From the NCBI RefSeq assembly GCF_900101545.1, contig NZ_FMZU01000002.1, forward strand, positions 186,001-250,000: DNA of 64,000 nucleotides, written 5' to 3'. Both the position numbers and the translations under genes were made by a program. Shown here in pieces: positions 1 through 8,666 of the stretch. The stretch's first letter is position 1. Every line of letters begins with the position of its first letter. The notes under the pieces are model-generated. The model was not told the DNA's origin, ran no database searches, and was given only the letters and a program-made list of their open reading frames with translations. This stretch comes from Variovorax sp. CF079. Lineage in GTDB: Bacteria; Pseudomonadota; Gammaproteobacteria; Burkholderiales; Burkholderiaceae_C.

Positions 1-1
1 C

Positions 2-874
2 GACCTGGCCGCGCTGCGCGAAGCCAAGCCCGCGGCGCAGCTGCTCGCGGGCTCGACCGACGTCGGCCTGTGGGTCAACAAGCAGTTCCGCGACCTGGGC
101 GACATCATCTTCGTCGGCGACGTCGCGGAGATGAAGGTGGTGGAAGAGCGCGGGGATGCCCTCTACATCGGCGCCGGCGCTTCGCTCGAGGCCGCCTTCG
201 GCGCGCTGGCACGACGCCTGCCCAGCCTGACCGACGTCTGGCTGCGCTTCGCCTCGCCGCCCATACGCAACGCCGGCACCATGGGCGGCAACGTCGCCAA
301 CGGTTCGCCGATCGGCGATTCGCCGCCGGTGTTGATGTCGCTCGACGCCGAGATCGAGCTGCGCCGCGGCGAGCGGGTGCGCCGCATGGCGTTGCCCGAC
401 TTCTATGTCGACTACATGAAGAACCGCCTGGAGCCCGGCGAGTTCGTGCAAGGGCTCGTGGTGCCGCTCGCAGCCATGCAGCGCCAGGTGCGCGCCTACA
501 AGATCAGCAAGCGTTTCGACTGCGACATCTCGGCCCTGTGCGGCGGTTTTTCCATCGCGCTCGACGATGACGTGGTGAAGGAGGTGCGCCTGGCCTTCGG
601 CGGCATGGCTGCGGTCGTCAAGCGTGCGGCGCAGGCCGAGGCGGCGCTGGTGGGCAAACCCTGGACGCAGGCCAGCGTCAACGCGGCCAAGCTTGCGCTG
701 GCGCAGGACTTCAAGCCGCTGACCGACATGCGCGCCAGTGCCGACTATCGCCTGCAGGTGGCGCAGAACCTGCTGCAGCGGCTGTGGCTCGAAACGCGTA
801 CCGCCGACCCGCTGCCGGTGGAAGCCACCAGCGTCTGGAGCGTGATGCCCCATGCGGCCCTGCAAGGAGTCTGA
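2..874 (+). CDS. xdhA: Xanthine dehydrogenase small subunit (3' part)
   Basis: Open at the left edge; about 290 C-terminal residues are present. The visible part is the FAD-binding domain of the molybdenum hydroxylase family: LLAGSTDVGLWV near its start, and IRNAGTMGGNVANGSPIGD, the classic FAD-binding loop, about 80 residues later. The C-terminal FAD-linked (CO dehydrogenase flavoprotein type) domain follows. The N-terminal 2Fe-2S domain must lie to the left. With XdhB it oxidises hypoxanthine and xanthine to urate in the cytoplasm, passing electrons from Moco through FeS to FAD. The gene ends 1 nt before the ATG of xdhB, and the xdhB ribosome site AAGGAG lies inside it, so the two are co-transcribed. 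Confidence 0.93.
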   Translation, partial: DLAALREAKPAAQLLAGSTDVGLWVNKQFRDLGDIIFVGDVAEMKVVEERGDALYIGAGASLEAAFGALARRLPSLTDVWLRFASPPIRNAGTMGGNVANGSPIGDSPPVLMSLDAEIELRRGERVRRMALPDFYVDYMKNRLEPGEFVQGLVVPLAAMQRQVRAYKISKRFDCDISALCGGFSIALDDDVVKEVRLAFGGMAAVVKRAAQAEAALVGKPWTQASVNAAKLALAQDFKPLTDMRASADYRLQVAQNLLQRLWLETRTADPLPVEATSVWSVMPHAALQGV

Positions 875-875
875 G

Positions 876-3302
876 ATGAACAAGCCCATCGACCTCGCCC
901 TGCTGCAATCGGCAGAGGCCTTTGCCGACTACCTGAAGAACACCGCCGCGCGCATCGATGCGCGCGCCGAGGCCAAGGCGCACGACGACGGTGCGCGCGT
1001 CGGCATCAGCCGGCCGCACGAATCGGCCCACCTGCACGTGGCCGGCGAGGCCACCTACATCGACGACATCCCCGAACTCGCGGGCACTCTGCACTGCGCG
1101 CTGGGGCTGTCGCCGGTGGCCAATGGCCGGCTCCAGAACATGAAGCTCGAAGCCATCTGCGCCATGCCCGGTGTGGTGGCGGTGCTGACGGCGGCCGACA
1201 TTCCGGGCAGCAACGACTGCGGCTCGATCATCCACGACGACCCCATCCTCTGCAGCGGCGACATCCGCTACCTGGGCCAGCCCGTGTTTGCCGTGATCGC
1301 CGAGACGCGCGACGCCGCGCGCCGCGCTGCGGCCTGCGCCAAGGACGCGCTGGACGTCGAGGCCGAGCCGCCGGTGATCACGCCGCAGCAGGCGCATGAG
1401 AAGGGCCAGTACGTGCTGCCGCCGATGCATCTCGTGCGCAGCACGAACGAGGGCGGCGCACAGGCCGCGATCGCGAAGGCGCCGCATCGGCTGAAGGCCA
1501 CGCTCGACGTCGGCGGGCAGGAGCAGTTCTACCTCGAGGGCCAGATCAGCTACGCGATCCCGAAGGAGGGCGGCACGATGCACGTGCACTGCTCGACCCA
1601 GCATCCGAGCGAGATGCAGCACCTGGTGGCGCATGCGCTGCACCTGCATGCGAACGAAGTGCACGTCGAGTGCCGGCGCATGGGCGGCGGCTTCGGCGGC
1701 AAGGAGTCGCAGTCGGCGCTCTTCGCCTGCGTGGCGGCGGTGGCGGCGAATAAGCTGCAGCGCCCGGTCAAGCTCAGGCTCGACCGCGACGACGACTTCC
1801 TGATCACCGGCCGGCGCCACTGTTTCTGGTACGAGTACGAGGTCGGCTACGACGACGAGGGCCGCATCCTCGGCGCGGAAATCTCGATGGTCTCGCGCGC
1901 CGGCCACTCCGCCGATCTTTCGGGCCCGGTGATGACGCGCGCGCTGTGCCACTTCGACAACGCCTACTGGCTGCCCGACGTGGCGATGCACGGCTATTCG
2001 GGCCGCACCAACACGCAGAGCAACACGGCGTTCCGCGGCTTCGGCGGCCCGCAGGGCGCGATCGCGATCGAGAACATCCTCGACACCGTGGCGCGCGAGC
2101 TGGGCCGCGACCCGCTCGACGTGCGGCGCATCAACTTCTACGGCAAGACGGAGCACAACGTCACGCCCTACGGCCAGCTCGTCAGCGACAACATCATCCA
2201 CGAGCTGGTGGCCGAGCTCGAAGGCACCAGCGGCTACCGCGCGCGGCGCGAGGAGATCGCGGGCTTCAATGCCAAGAGCCCGGTGCTCAAGCGCGGCATC
2301 GCGCTGGCGCCGCTGAAATTCGGCATCTCCTTCAACGTCAAGCACTTCAACCAGGCCGGCGCGCTGGTCCATGTCTACACCGACGGCTCGATCCTCGTGA
2401 ACCATGGCGGCACCGAGATGGGGCAGGGGCTCAACACCAAGGTGGCGCAGGTGGTGGCGCACGAACTTGGCGTGAGCTTCGAGAGCGTGCGCGTCACCGC
2501 CACCGACACGCAGAAGGTGGCCAACACCTCGGCCACCGCCGCATCGACCGGGGCCGACCTCAACGGCAAGGCCGCGCAGGACGCCGCGCGCCAGATCCGC
2601 GATCGCCTGGCCGCCTGCGCGGCGGCGCGCCACGGCGGCGAGGCGAGCGCGGTGCGCTTCGCCAACGACCAGGTCGAAGTCAACGGCCGCTCGCTGTCGT
2701 TCAGCACGGTCGTCGGCGAGGCCTACCTCGACCGCGTGCAGCTCTGGTCCGACGGCTTCTATGCCACGCCGGGCCTCAGCTGGGACAAGGACCGGATGCA
2801 GGGCCGCCCCTTCTTCTACTACGCCTACGGCGCTGCCGTGAGCGAGGTGATCGTCGATACGCTCACCGGCGAGTGGAAGCTGCTGCGCGCCGACATCCTG
2901 CACGACGCCGGCAAGTCGCTGAACCCGGCCGTCGACATCGGCCAGGTCGAAGGCGCCTTTATCCAGGGCATGGGCTGGCTCACGACCGAGGAGCTGGTGT
3001 GGCATCCGAAGACCGGCCTGCTCACCACGCACGCGCCCAGCACCTACAAGATCCCGACGGCCAACGATTGCCCGCCGGTGTTCAACGTGCGCCTGTTCGA
3101 AGGCCAGAACTTCGAGGACTCGATCCATCGCAGCAAGGCGGTGGGCGAGCCGCCGCTCCTGCTGCCCTTCTCGGTCTTCTTCGCGATCCGCGATGCCGTG
3201 TCGGCCGTGGGCAAGCACAAGGTGGACCCGCCGCTGACCGCGCCGGCCACCAGCGAGTCGATTCTCCGAGCGATCACTGCGGTGCAGAGCGCATCCGCAT
3301 AA
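876..3302 (+). CDS. xdhB: Xanthine dehydrogenase large (molybdopterin) subunit
   Basis: 808 residues, the normal length for the separate Moco subunit of bacterial XDH. Start ATG 876 is preceded by AAGGAG at 864-869. Moco and substrate motifs are intact: MGGGFGGKE at about residues 269-277, FRGFGGPQG at 386, TEMGQGL near 513, and VGEPPLLLP at 756 with Glu758 in the position of the catalytic base. It oxidises hypoxanthine and xanthine. The third usual gene, xdhC (Moco insertion), is not in the window downstream. A LysR gene follows about 150 bp later, and purine importers and deaminases are nearby, which supports a purine substrate over other members of the family. Confidence 0.95.
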   Translation: MNKPIDLALLQSAEAFADYLKNTAARIDARAEAKAHDDGARVGISRPHESAHLHVAGEATYIDDIPELAGTLHCALGLSPVANGRLQNMKLEAICAMPGVVAVLTAADIPGSNDCGSIIHDDPILCSGDIRYLGQPVFAVIAETRDAARRAAACAKDALDVEAEPPVITPQQAHEKGQYVLPPMHLVRSTNEGGAQAAIAKAPHRLKATLDVGGQEQFYLEGQISYAIPKEGGTMHVHCSTQHPSEMQHLVAHALHLHANEVHVECRRMGGGFGGKESQSALFACVAAVAANKLQRPVKLRLDRDDDFLITGRRHCFWYEYEVGYDDEGRILGAEISMVSRAGHSADLSGPVMTRALCHFDNAYWLPDVAMHGYSGRTNTQSNTAFRGFGGPQGAIAIENILDTVARELGRDPLDVRRINFYGKTEHNVTPYGQLVSDNIIHELVAELEGTSGYRARREEIAGFNAKSPVLKRGIALAPLKFGISFNVKHFNQAGALVHVYTDGSILVNHGGTEMGQGLNTKVAQVVAHELGVSFESVRVTATDTQKVANTSATAASTGADLNGKAAQDAARQIRDRLAACAAARHGGEASAVRFANDQVEVNGRSLSFSTVVGEAYLDRVQLWSDGFYATPGLSWDKDRMQGRPFFYYAYGAAVSEVIVDTLTGEWKLLRADILHDAGKSLNPAVDIGQVEGAFIQGMGWLTTEELVWHPKTGLLTTHAPSTYKIPTANDCPPVFNVRLFEGQNFEDSIHRSKAVGEPPLLLPFSVFFAIRDAVSAVGKHKVDPPLTAPATSESILRAITAVQSASA

Positions 3303-3310
3303 CCCAACCC

Positions 3311-3390
3311 GTTCGCCCTGAGCCTGTCGAAGGGCCGCGCAAGGCTTCGACCCTTCGTCAAGCTCAGGACAGGCCAAGCTCAGCGCGAAC
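3311..3390. repeat. Intergenic palindromic repeat (REP-like)
   Basis: The gap after xdhB contains nested inverted repeats. GTTCGCCCTGAGCCTG at 3311 is mirrored by the complement of CAAGCTCAGCGCGAAC ending at 3390, and CCTGAGCCTGTCGAAGGG pairs with CCCTTCGTCAAGCTCAGG inside it. This GAGC-TGTCGAAGG type of palindrome is of the kind I associate with dispersed repeats in beta- and gammaproteobacterial intergenic spaces. It may fold at the mRNA 3' end of xdhAB and act as a terminator or stabiliser. No second copy was noticed in the window. Confidence 0.7.
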
Positions 3391-3452
3391 GGACTTAACG
3401 TGAATTCAGCGCTGTATAACTGCCCACACATTCAGCAACATGCGGGCAGCTT

Positions 3453-4400
3453 ATGAGAGACCAGGCGCTTCTCGACAAGATCGATCTTCATCTCATCAGG
3501 GTTCTACATACCGTGTTGACCGACCGCAGCGTCTCGCGCGCCGCCATCCGCCTGGGCATGTACCAGCCTGCAGTTTCTGCAGCGCTGAAGCGCCTGCGCG
3601 AGCTCTCGGGCGACCCATTGCTGGTGCGCTCGGGCTCGGGCATGGTGCCGACCGATGCGGGGCTGCGCATGATCGATCCGGCCGCCAGCATCCTGCGCGC
3701 CGCGGAGATGCTGTTCTCCGATGCGCGCGGCTTCGATCCCCAGACCGCGTCCACTACCTTCCGCATCGCGGCCAGCGACTACCTCGACCCTTTGTTCCTG
3801 CCGATGCTGGTGGCGCAGGTCAAGGCGCAGGCGCCGTTGTGCCACATCGAGATCCATTCGCTCTCGTCCGATTCGGACTATCACGCGCACCTGTCGCTCG
3901 GCCAGGTCGACCTGGTGATCGGCAACTGGCTCAAGCCGCCGGAAGACCTGCACATGGCGCGGCTCTTCGCCGACGACATCGTCTCGCTGGTCAACAAGGA
4001 CCATCCGGCCGTGCGCCGCGGCTGGGAGCTCGAGACCTGGCTCGCGGCCGAGCACGTGGCGCCGACCCCCATGCACCCCGGCGCGCGCGGCATCATCGAC
4101 CAGATGCTCGACGAGCTGGGCCGGCAGCGCAACATCACGGCGCGCTGCGCGCACTTCAGCCTGATCCCCGACATGGTGGCCTCGAGCCTGCTGGTGCTGA
4201 CCACCGGTCGCCAGTACTGCGAGCGTTTTGTCGACCGCCTGCCGGTCGCGATCCTCGAGTGCCCGATCGCGCTGCCGCGCCTCATGTACTACCAGCTCTG
4301 GCATGAGCGCACCCATTCATCGAGCTCCGCGCGCTGGCTGCGCGAGCGAACCAAAGCCGTGGCGGCCTCGCTGAGGCCGTCGCTTCCCGCTGCCGGCTAG
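3453..4400 (+). CDS. LysR-family regulator beside xdhAB and purine importer
   Basis: 315 residues with the usual layout: a winged helix at about residues 10-70 (SVSRAAIRLGMYQPAVSAAL is the recognition region), then a periplasmic-binding-like effector domain. It sits between xdhB and the AzgA permease on the same strand, so it is a candidate purine-responsive regulator of this block. The effector is not visible from sequence. ATG 3453 is used; an ATG at 3440 is in another frame. No convincing operator was identified upstream, where the palindromic repeat ends 62 bp earlier. Confidence 0.85.
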   Translation: MRDQALLDKIDLHLIRVLHTVLTDRSVSRAAIRLGMYQPAVSAALKRLRELSGDPLLVRSGSGMVPTDAGLRMIDPAASILRAAEMLFSDARGFDPQTASTTFRIAASDYLDPLFLPMLVAQVKAQAPLCHIEIHSLSSDSDYHAHLSLGQVDLVIGNWLKPPEDLHMARLFADDIVSLVNKDHPAVRRGWELETWLAAEHVAPTPMHPGARGIIDQMLDELGRQRNITARCAHFSLIPDMVASSLLVLTTGRQYCERFVDRLPVAILECPIALPRLMYYQLWHERTHSSSSARWLRERTKAVAASLRPSLPAAG

Positions 4401-4474
4401 GCAGTTCTTCCACTCGCGCCGGGCGTCGCGACTGCGACCCACGCCATATACATAAGAGAGACGGAGACAACGCG

Positions 4475-5839
4475 ATGAACCGCACACAACAGATGCTCGA
4501 CATCAGCGAGCACGACACCAGCTCTGCACGCCCGGCCACCGGCTGGGCCGAGCGCATGTTCAAGCTCAAGGAGCACAACACGACAGTGCGCACCGAGCTG
4601 GTGGCAGGCCTCACGACCTTCCTGACGATGGCCTACATCATCTTCGTCAACCCGTCGATCCTCGGCGATGCGGGCATGCCGAAGGACGCGGTGTTCGTCG
4701 CCACCTGCCTGATCGCCGCGCTCGGCACCGCGATCATGGCCTTCTACGCCAATTACCCGATCGCGCTGGCGCCCGGCATGGGGCTCAACGCCTACTTCGC
4801 CTACGTGGTCGTGCTGCAGATGGGCTTCACCTGGCAGGCGGCGCTCGGCGCGGTCTTCGTCTCGGGCTGCCTGTTCCTGCTGGTCACGCTCTTCAAGCTG
4901 CGCGAGCTGATCATCCGCGGCATCCCGCAGTCGATAAGGCTGGCCATCACGGTCGGCATCGGCCTCTTCCTCGCGATCATCGCGCTCAAGAGCGCGGGCA
5001 TCGTCGCGCCGTCGAAGGCCACCTACATCACGCTGGGCGACCTGCACACGCCGCAGGTGGTGCTGGCGACGCTGGGCTTCTTCACGATCGTGGTGCTCGA
5101 CCGGCTCAAGGTGCCCGGCGCGATCCTTATCGGCATCATCGCGGTGACGGTGCTGTCCTTCTTCTTCGGCGGCAACACCTTCCACGGCGTGTTCTCGGCG
5201 CCGCCCTCGATCGCGCCCACCTTCCTGCAGCTGGACATCAAGTCGGCGCTCTCGGGCGGCATCCTGAACGTGATCCTGGTCTTCTTCCTGGTCGAGCTCT
5301 TCGACGCCACCGGCACGCTGATGGGCGTGGCCCGGCGCGCCGGCCTCCTGGTGCCGGGCAAGATGGACCGGCTCAACAAGTCGCTCTTGGCCGACAGCGG
5401 CGCGATCTTCGCGGGCTCGCTGCTGGGCACCTCGAGCACCACGGCCTACGTGGAAAGCGCGGCCGGCGTGCAGGCGGGCGGGCGCACCGGCCTCACGGCG
5501 CTCACGGTGGCGGTGCTGTTCCTGGCCGCTCTGGTGATCTCGCCCCTGGCCGGCTCGGTGCCGGCCTATGCGACCGCACCGGCGCTTTTCTTCGTGGCCT
5601 GTTTGATGCTTAGGGATATCACCGAGCTCGACTGGGACGACACGACCGAAGTGATCCCGGCCGCCGTCACGGCGCTGGCGATGCCCTTCACGTACTCGAT
5701 CGCCAACGGCCTGGCCTTCGGCTTCATCACCTATGCGGTGCTGAAGCTGTTCACCGGCCGCGCCAGGCAGGTGCACTGGATGGTGTGGCTCATTGGCGGC
5801 GTGTTCCTTTTCAAGTTCATCTATATCGGCGGACACTGA
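4475..5839 (+). CDS. AzgA-type purine (guanine/hypoxanthine/adenine) permease, NCS2 superfamily
   Basis: 454 residues, very hydrophobic, with the AzgA/PbuG/GhxP family signature: an N-terminal ELVAGLTTFLTMAYIIFVNP segment, then PIALAPGMGLNAYFAY (the conserved GMGLNA motif), and a later GTSSTTAYVESAAGV stretch with the family-defining TTAYVESA. About 12-14 membrane spans are expected. These are proton-coupled inner-membrane importers of nucleobases. Lying between the xanthine dehydrogenase genes and a BMP-type ABC importer, it supplies purines to XdhAB and the deaminases. Which base is preferred cannot be told. Confidence 0.92.
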   Translation: MNRTQQMLDISEHDTSSARPATGWAERMFKLKEHNTTVRTELVAGLTTFLTMAYIIFVNPSILGDAGMPKDAVFVATCLIAALGTAIMAFYANYPIALAPGMGLNAYFAYVVVLQMGFTWQAALGAVFVSGCLFLLVTLFKLRELIIRGIPQSIRLAITVGIGLFLAIIALKSAGIVAPSKATYITLGDLHTPQVVLATLGFFTIVVLDRLKVPGAILIGIIAVTVLSFFFGGNTFHGVFSAPPSIAPTFLQLDIKSALSGGILNVILVFFLVELFDATGTLMGVARRAGLLVPGKMDRLNKSLLADSGAIFAGSLLGTSSTTAYVESAAGVQAGGRTGLTALTVAVLFLAALVISPLAGSVPAYATAPALFFVACLMLRDITELDWDDTTEVIPAAVTALAMPFTYSIANGLAFGFITYAVLKLFTGRARQVHWMVWLIGGVFLFKFIYIGGH

Positions 5840-5904
5840 CGAAAATACGGCGATCGTCCCAAGGGCGGTTCAGGGCAACAACAACCCAAAGGCCAGGCAC
5901 AGGC

Positions 5905-7437
5905 ATGACAATCCAAAGGCTTCAGCTCGCGCACATTACGAAGCGCTATCCCGCGGTGGTCGCCAACAGCGACGTCTCGCTCACGGTGGCGCCGGGCGAA
6001 ACCCATGCCGTGCTCGGCGAGAACGGCGCCGGCAAGTCCACGCTGATGAAGATCATCTACGGTTCCGTGAAGCCGGACGAAGGCAGCGTGACCTTCAACG
6101 GCCAGCCGGTCACCGTGCGCAACCCGCAGGAGGCGAGGGCGCTGGGCATCAGCATGGTGTTCCAGCACTTCAGCCTGTTCGACACGCTCACCGTGGCCGA
6201 GAACGTCTGGCTCGGGCTCGACAAGAGCCTGGCGCTGGCCGAGGTCACGCGCCGCATCACGGCCAAGGCGAGCGAGTACGGGCTCGACATCGACCCGTCG
6301 CGGCCGGTGCACACGCTCTCGGTCGGCGAGATGCAGCGGGTGGAGATCATCCGCGCGCTGCTCACCAACCCCAAGCTCCTGATCCTCGACGAACCGACCT
6401 CGGTACTGACCCCGCAAGCAGTGGTCAAGCTCTTCGTGGTGCTCAAGAAGCTGGCCTCTGAAGGCTGCAGCATCCTCTACATCAGCCACAAGCTGCACGA
6501 GATCCGCGAGCTTTGCACCGCCTGTACGGTGCTGCGCGGCGGCAAGGTCACGGGCGTGTGCAACCCGCAGAACGAAAGCAACGAATCGCTGTCGCGCCTG
6601 ATGATCGGCGCCGAGCCGCCGCCCCTGCAGCACCGGCCGGTGCATGCGGGCGCGGTGGCCTTGCGGGTCAAGGGCCTGACGCTGGCGCGCGAAGACCAGT
6701 TCGGCGTCGACCTCGACGGCATCTCGCTCGACGTGCGGGCCGGCGAGGTGGTGGGCATCGCGGGCGTGTCGGGCAACGGCCAGAAAGAGCTGCTCTACGC
6801 GCTCTCCGGCGAGGACACGCGCGCCGAGGCGCCGATGATCGAGGTCTTCGGCCAGCCGGCCGCGCATTTCAGGCCGCGCAGGCGGCGCGCGCTGGGCCTG
6901 CATTTCGTGCCCGAGGAAAGGCTGGGCCGCGGCGCGGTGCCGACGCTGAGCCTCGCGCACAACATGCTGCTCACCCGCAGCAACGCGGTGGGCCAGGGCG
7001 GCTGGATCCGCACCGGTGCGCTGCAGCAGCATGCCGGCGAGATCATCCGGCGCTTCAACGTCAAGGCCGGCGGGCCCGGCGCGGCGGCGCGTTCGCTCTC
7101 GGGCGGCAATCTGCAGAAGTTCATCGTCGGGCGCGAGATCGACGCCAATCCGAAGATCTTCATCGTCTCGCAGCCGACCTGGGGCGTGGATGTGGGCGCC
7201 GCGGCGCTGATCCGAGGCGAGATCCTGGCGCTGCGCGACGCCGGCTGCGCGGTGCTGGTGGTGAGCGAAGAGCTCGACGAGCTGTTCGAGATCAGCGACC
7301 GGCTGCACGTGATCGCCAAGGGCCGGCTCTCGCCCTCGATCGACCGCGCGGCGGCCACCGTGCCGCAGATCGGCGAATGGATGAGCGGCCTGTGGAACGC
7401 CCCCCAGGCTGCAGCGAAGGAGGTGGCCCATGCTTAA
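5905..7437 (+). CDS. Nucleoside/purine ABC importer, two-domain ATP-binding protein
   Basis: 510 residues holding two ABC cassettes, as in RbsA and YufO/NupA proteins. The first is canonical: Walker A GENGAGKST near residue 38, signature LSVGEMQRVE, Walker B LLILDEPTSVL. The second is degenerate in the way usual for this class: GVSGNGQKELL in place of Walker A, an intact LSGGNLQKF signature, and IFIVSQPTWGVDVG at Walker B. ATG 5905 is chosen because homology begins at TIQRLQLAHITKRYP; upstream in-frame codons would add 40 unrelated residues. It overlaps the next gene by 8 nt. It energises import through the two permeases that follow. Confidence 0.93.
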   Translation: MTIQRLQLAHITKRYPAVVANSDVSLTVAPGETHAVLGENGAGKSTLMKIIYGSVKPDEGSVTFNGQPVTVRNPQEARALGISMVFQHFSLFDTLTVAENVWLGLDKSLALAEVTRRITAKASEYGLDIDPSRPVHTLSVGEMQRVEIIRALLTNPKLLILDEPTSVLTPQAVVKLFVVLKKLASEGCSILYISHKLHEIRELCTACTVLRGGKVTGVCNPQNESNESLSRLMIGAEPPPLQHRPVHAGAVALRVKGLTLAREDQFGVDLDGISLDVRAGEVVGIAGVSGNGQKELLYALSGEDTRAEAPMIEVFGQPAAHFRPRRRRALGLHFVPEERLGRGAVPTLSLAHNMLLTRSNAVGQGGWIRTGALQQHAGEIIRRFNVKAGGPGAAARSLSGGNLQKFIVGREIDANPKIFIVSQPTWGVDVGAAALIRGEILALRDAGCAVLVVSEELDELFEISDRLHVIAKGRLSPSIDRAAATVPQIGEWMSGLWNAPQAAAKEVAHA

Positions 7438-8584
7438 GCTCGAACCCCGCCCGCAGCTCTCGCGCTTCTGGAGCTACGGCTCGCCGATCCTGGCCCTGCT
7501 CATCACGGTGCTGATCGGCATGGTGCTCTTCGCGCTGCTGGGCAAGGATCCGGTCAAGGGCCTCGCGGTCTTCTTCTGGGAGCCGATCAAGAGCGGCTAT
7601 GCGCTGGGCGAGCTGATGGTCAAGGCCACGCCCTTGCTCATCATCGCGCTCGGCCTGGCCGTGTGCTTCCGCTCCAACGTCTGGAACATCGGTGCCGAAG
7701 GGCAGTTCGTGTTCGGCGCGATCGCGGCCGGCGGCGTGGCGCTGCTGGCCGACAAGACCACGGGCTCGTGGATCGTGGCTGCGATCCTGGTGGCCGGTAT
7801 CCTCGGCGGCATGGTCTGGGCCGGCATCGTGGCCTTCCTGCGCGACAAGTTCAACGCCAACGAGATCCTCGTGAGCCTGATGCTGGTCTACGTCGCGACG
7901 CTGCTCCTGGGCTACATGGTCTACGGACCCTGGAAAGACCCGATGGGCTACAACTTCCCGCAGACCAAGACCTTCGAGGCGGTGACGCAGATCCCGCGGC
8001 TCATGAAGGGCTCGCGCGTGAGCATCGGCCTGGTCATCGCGCTGATCGGCGCGGCGGCCCTGTGGGTGTTCCTGTTCCGCACGCGCTCGGGCTTCGCGCA
8101 GCAGGTCGGTGGCCTGGCGCCGGCCGCCGCGCGCTATGCCGGCTTCTCGGCGCGGCGCGCGGTGTGGATCGCGCTGCTCACCTCGGGCGGCGCGGCCGGC
8201 CTCGCGGGCGCGCTCGAAGTGGCGGGCCCGATCGGCCAGCTCACGCCCTATGTGCCGGCGGGCTACGGCTTCGCCGCGATCATCGTGGCCTTCGTCGGCC
8301 GGCTGCATCCGGTGGGCATGATCTTCTCGGCCATCCTGATGAGCATGTTCTACATCGGCGGCGAGCTCGCGCAGTCGCGCCTGGGCCTGCCCAAGTCGCT
8401 GACCGGCGTGTTCCAGGGCCTGCTGCTCTTCACGCTGCTGGCGTGCGACACGCTGATCGCCTACCGCATCCGGCGCAAGTCGGCGCCCAAAGCGGTGGCT
8501 GCGCCGGCCGGTACCTCGTCACTTCAGGCCAGCACGCCACTGACTGCCCCTGTCCCCGCCCAGGTCACCGAAGGAGCAATTTAA
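7430..8584 (+). CDS. Nucleoside/purine ABC importer permease 1 (YufP/NupB type)
   Basis: 384 residues, BPD_transp_2 family, with about 9-10 hydrophobic spans. LAVCFRSNVWNIGAEGQFVFG carries the N-x-G-x-EGQ motif typical of these permeases. Start ATG 7430 overlaps the ATPase stop, with GAAGGAGG just upstream, so translation is coupled. It forms the inner-membrane channel together with the permease at 8667. The C-terminal 30 residues are a low-complexity A/P/T tail. Confidence 0.92.
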   Translation: MLKLEPRPQLSRFWSYGSPILALLITVLIGMVLFALLGKDPVKGLAVFFWEPIKSGYALGELMVKATPLLIIALGLAVCFRSNVWNIGAEGQFVFGAIAAGGVALLADKTTGSWIVAAILVAGILGGMVWAGIVAFLRDKFNANEILVSLMLVYVATLLLGYMVYGPWKDPMGYNFPQTKTFEAVTQIPRLMKGSRVSIGLVIALIGAAALWVFLFRTRSGFAQQVGGLAPAAARYAGFSARRAVWIALLTSGGAAGLAGALEVAGPIGQLTPYVPAGYGFAAIIVAFVGRLHPVGMIFSAILMSMFYIGGELAQSRLGLPKSLTGVFQGLLLFTLLACDTLIAYRIRRKSAPKAVAAPAGTSSLQASTPLTAPVPAQVTEGAI

Positions 8585-8586
8585 TG

Positions 8587-8665
8587 AACCCCCACGCTCA
8601 TCACTTCGTGTATTCGCTGCCCCCCGAGGGGACGCATGCCACCCTTGGGGCGGCCCGGCGGGAGG
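8587..8665. repeat. Comamonadaceae-type intergenic GC-rich repeat
   Basis: The short gap between the two permease genes is filled by a sequence of the type CCCCCACGCTCATCACTTCG, then GCTGCCCCCCGAGGGGAC, CCTTGGGGCGGCCC and GGCGGGAGG. Complementary CCCCGAGGGG and GCCCC/GGGGC stretches allow a stable hairpin. I recognise this layout as a dispersed repeat of Comamonadaceae genomes; that recognition is from memory, not a search. Its last bases, GGGAGG at 8660-8665, serve as the ribosome-binding site of the following gene. Confidence 0.7.
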
Positions 8666-8666
8666 C

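Noticed and set aside
711..3431. A 906-codon minus-strand open frame opposite xdhB
   Set aside because: Antisense shadow of a well-supported gene; composition is not protein-like.
4397..5836. A 479-codon minus-strand open frame opposite the AzgA permease
   Set aside because: Product is dominated by Arg, His, Asp, Glu and Gln, typical of the antisense of a membrane protein gene.
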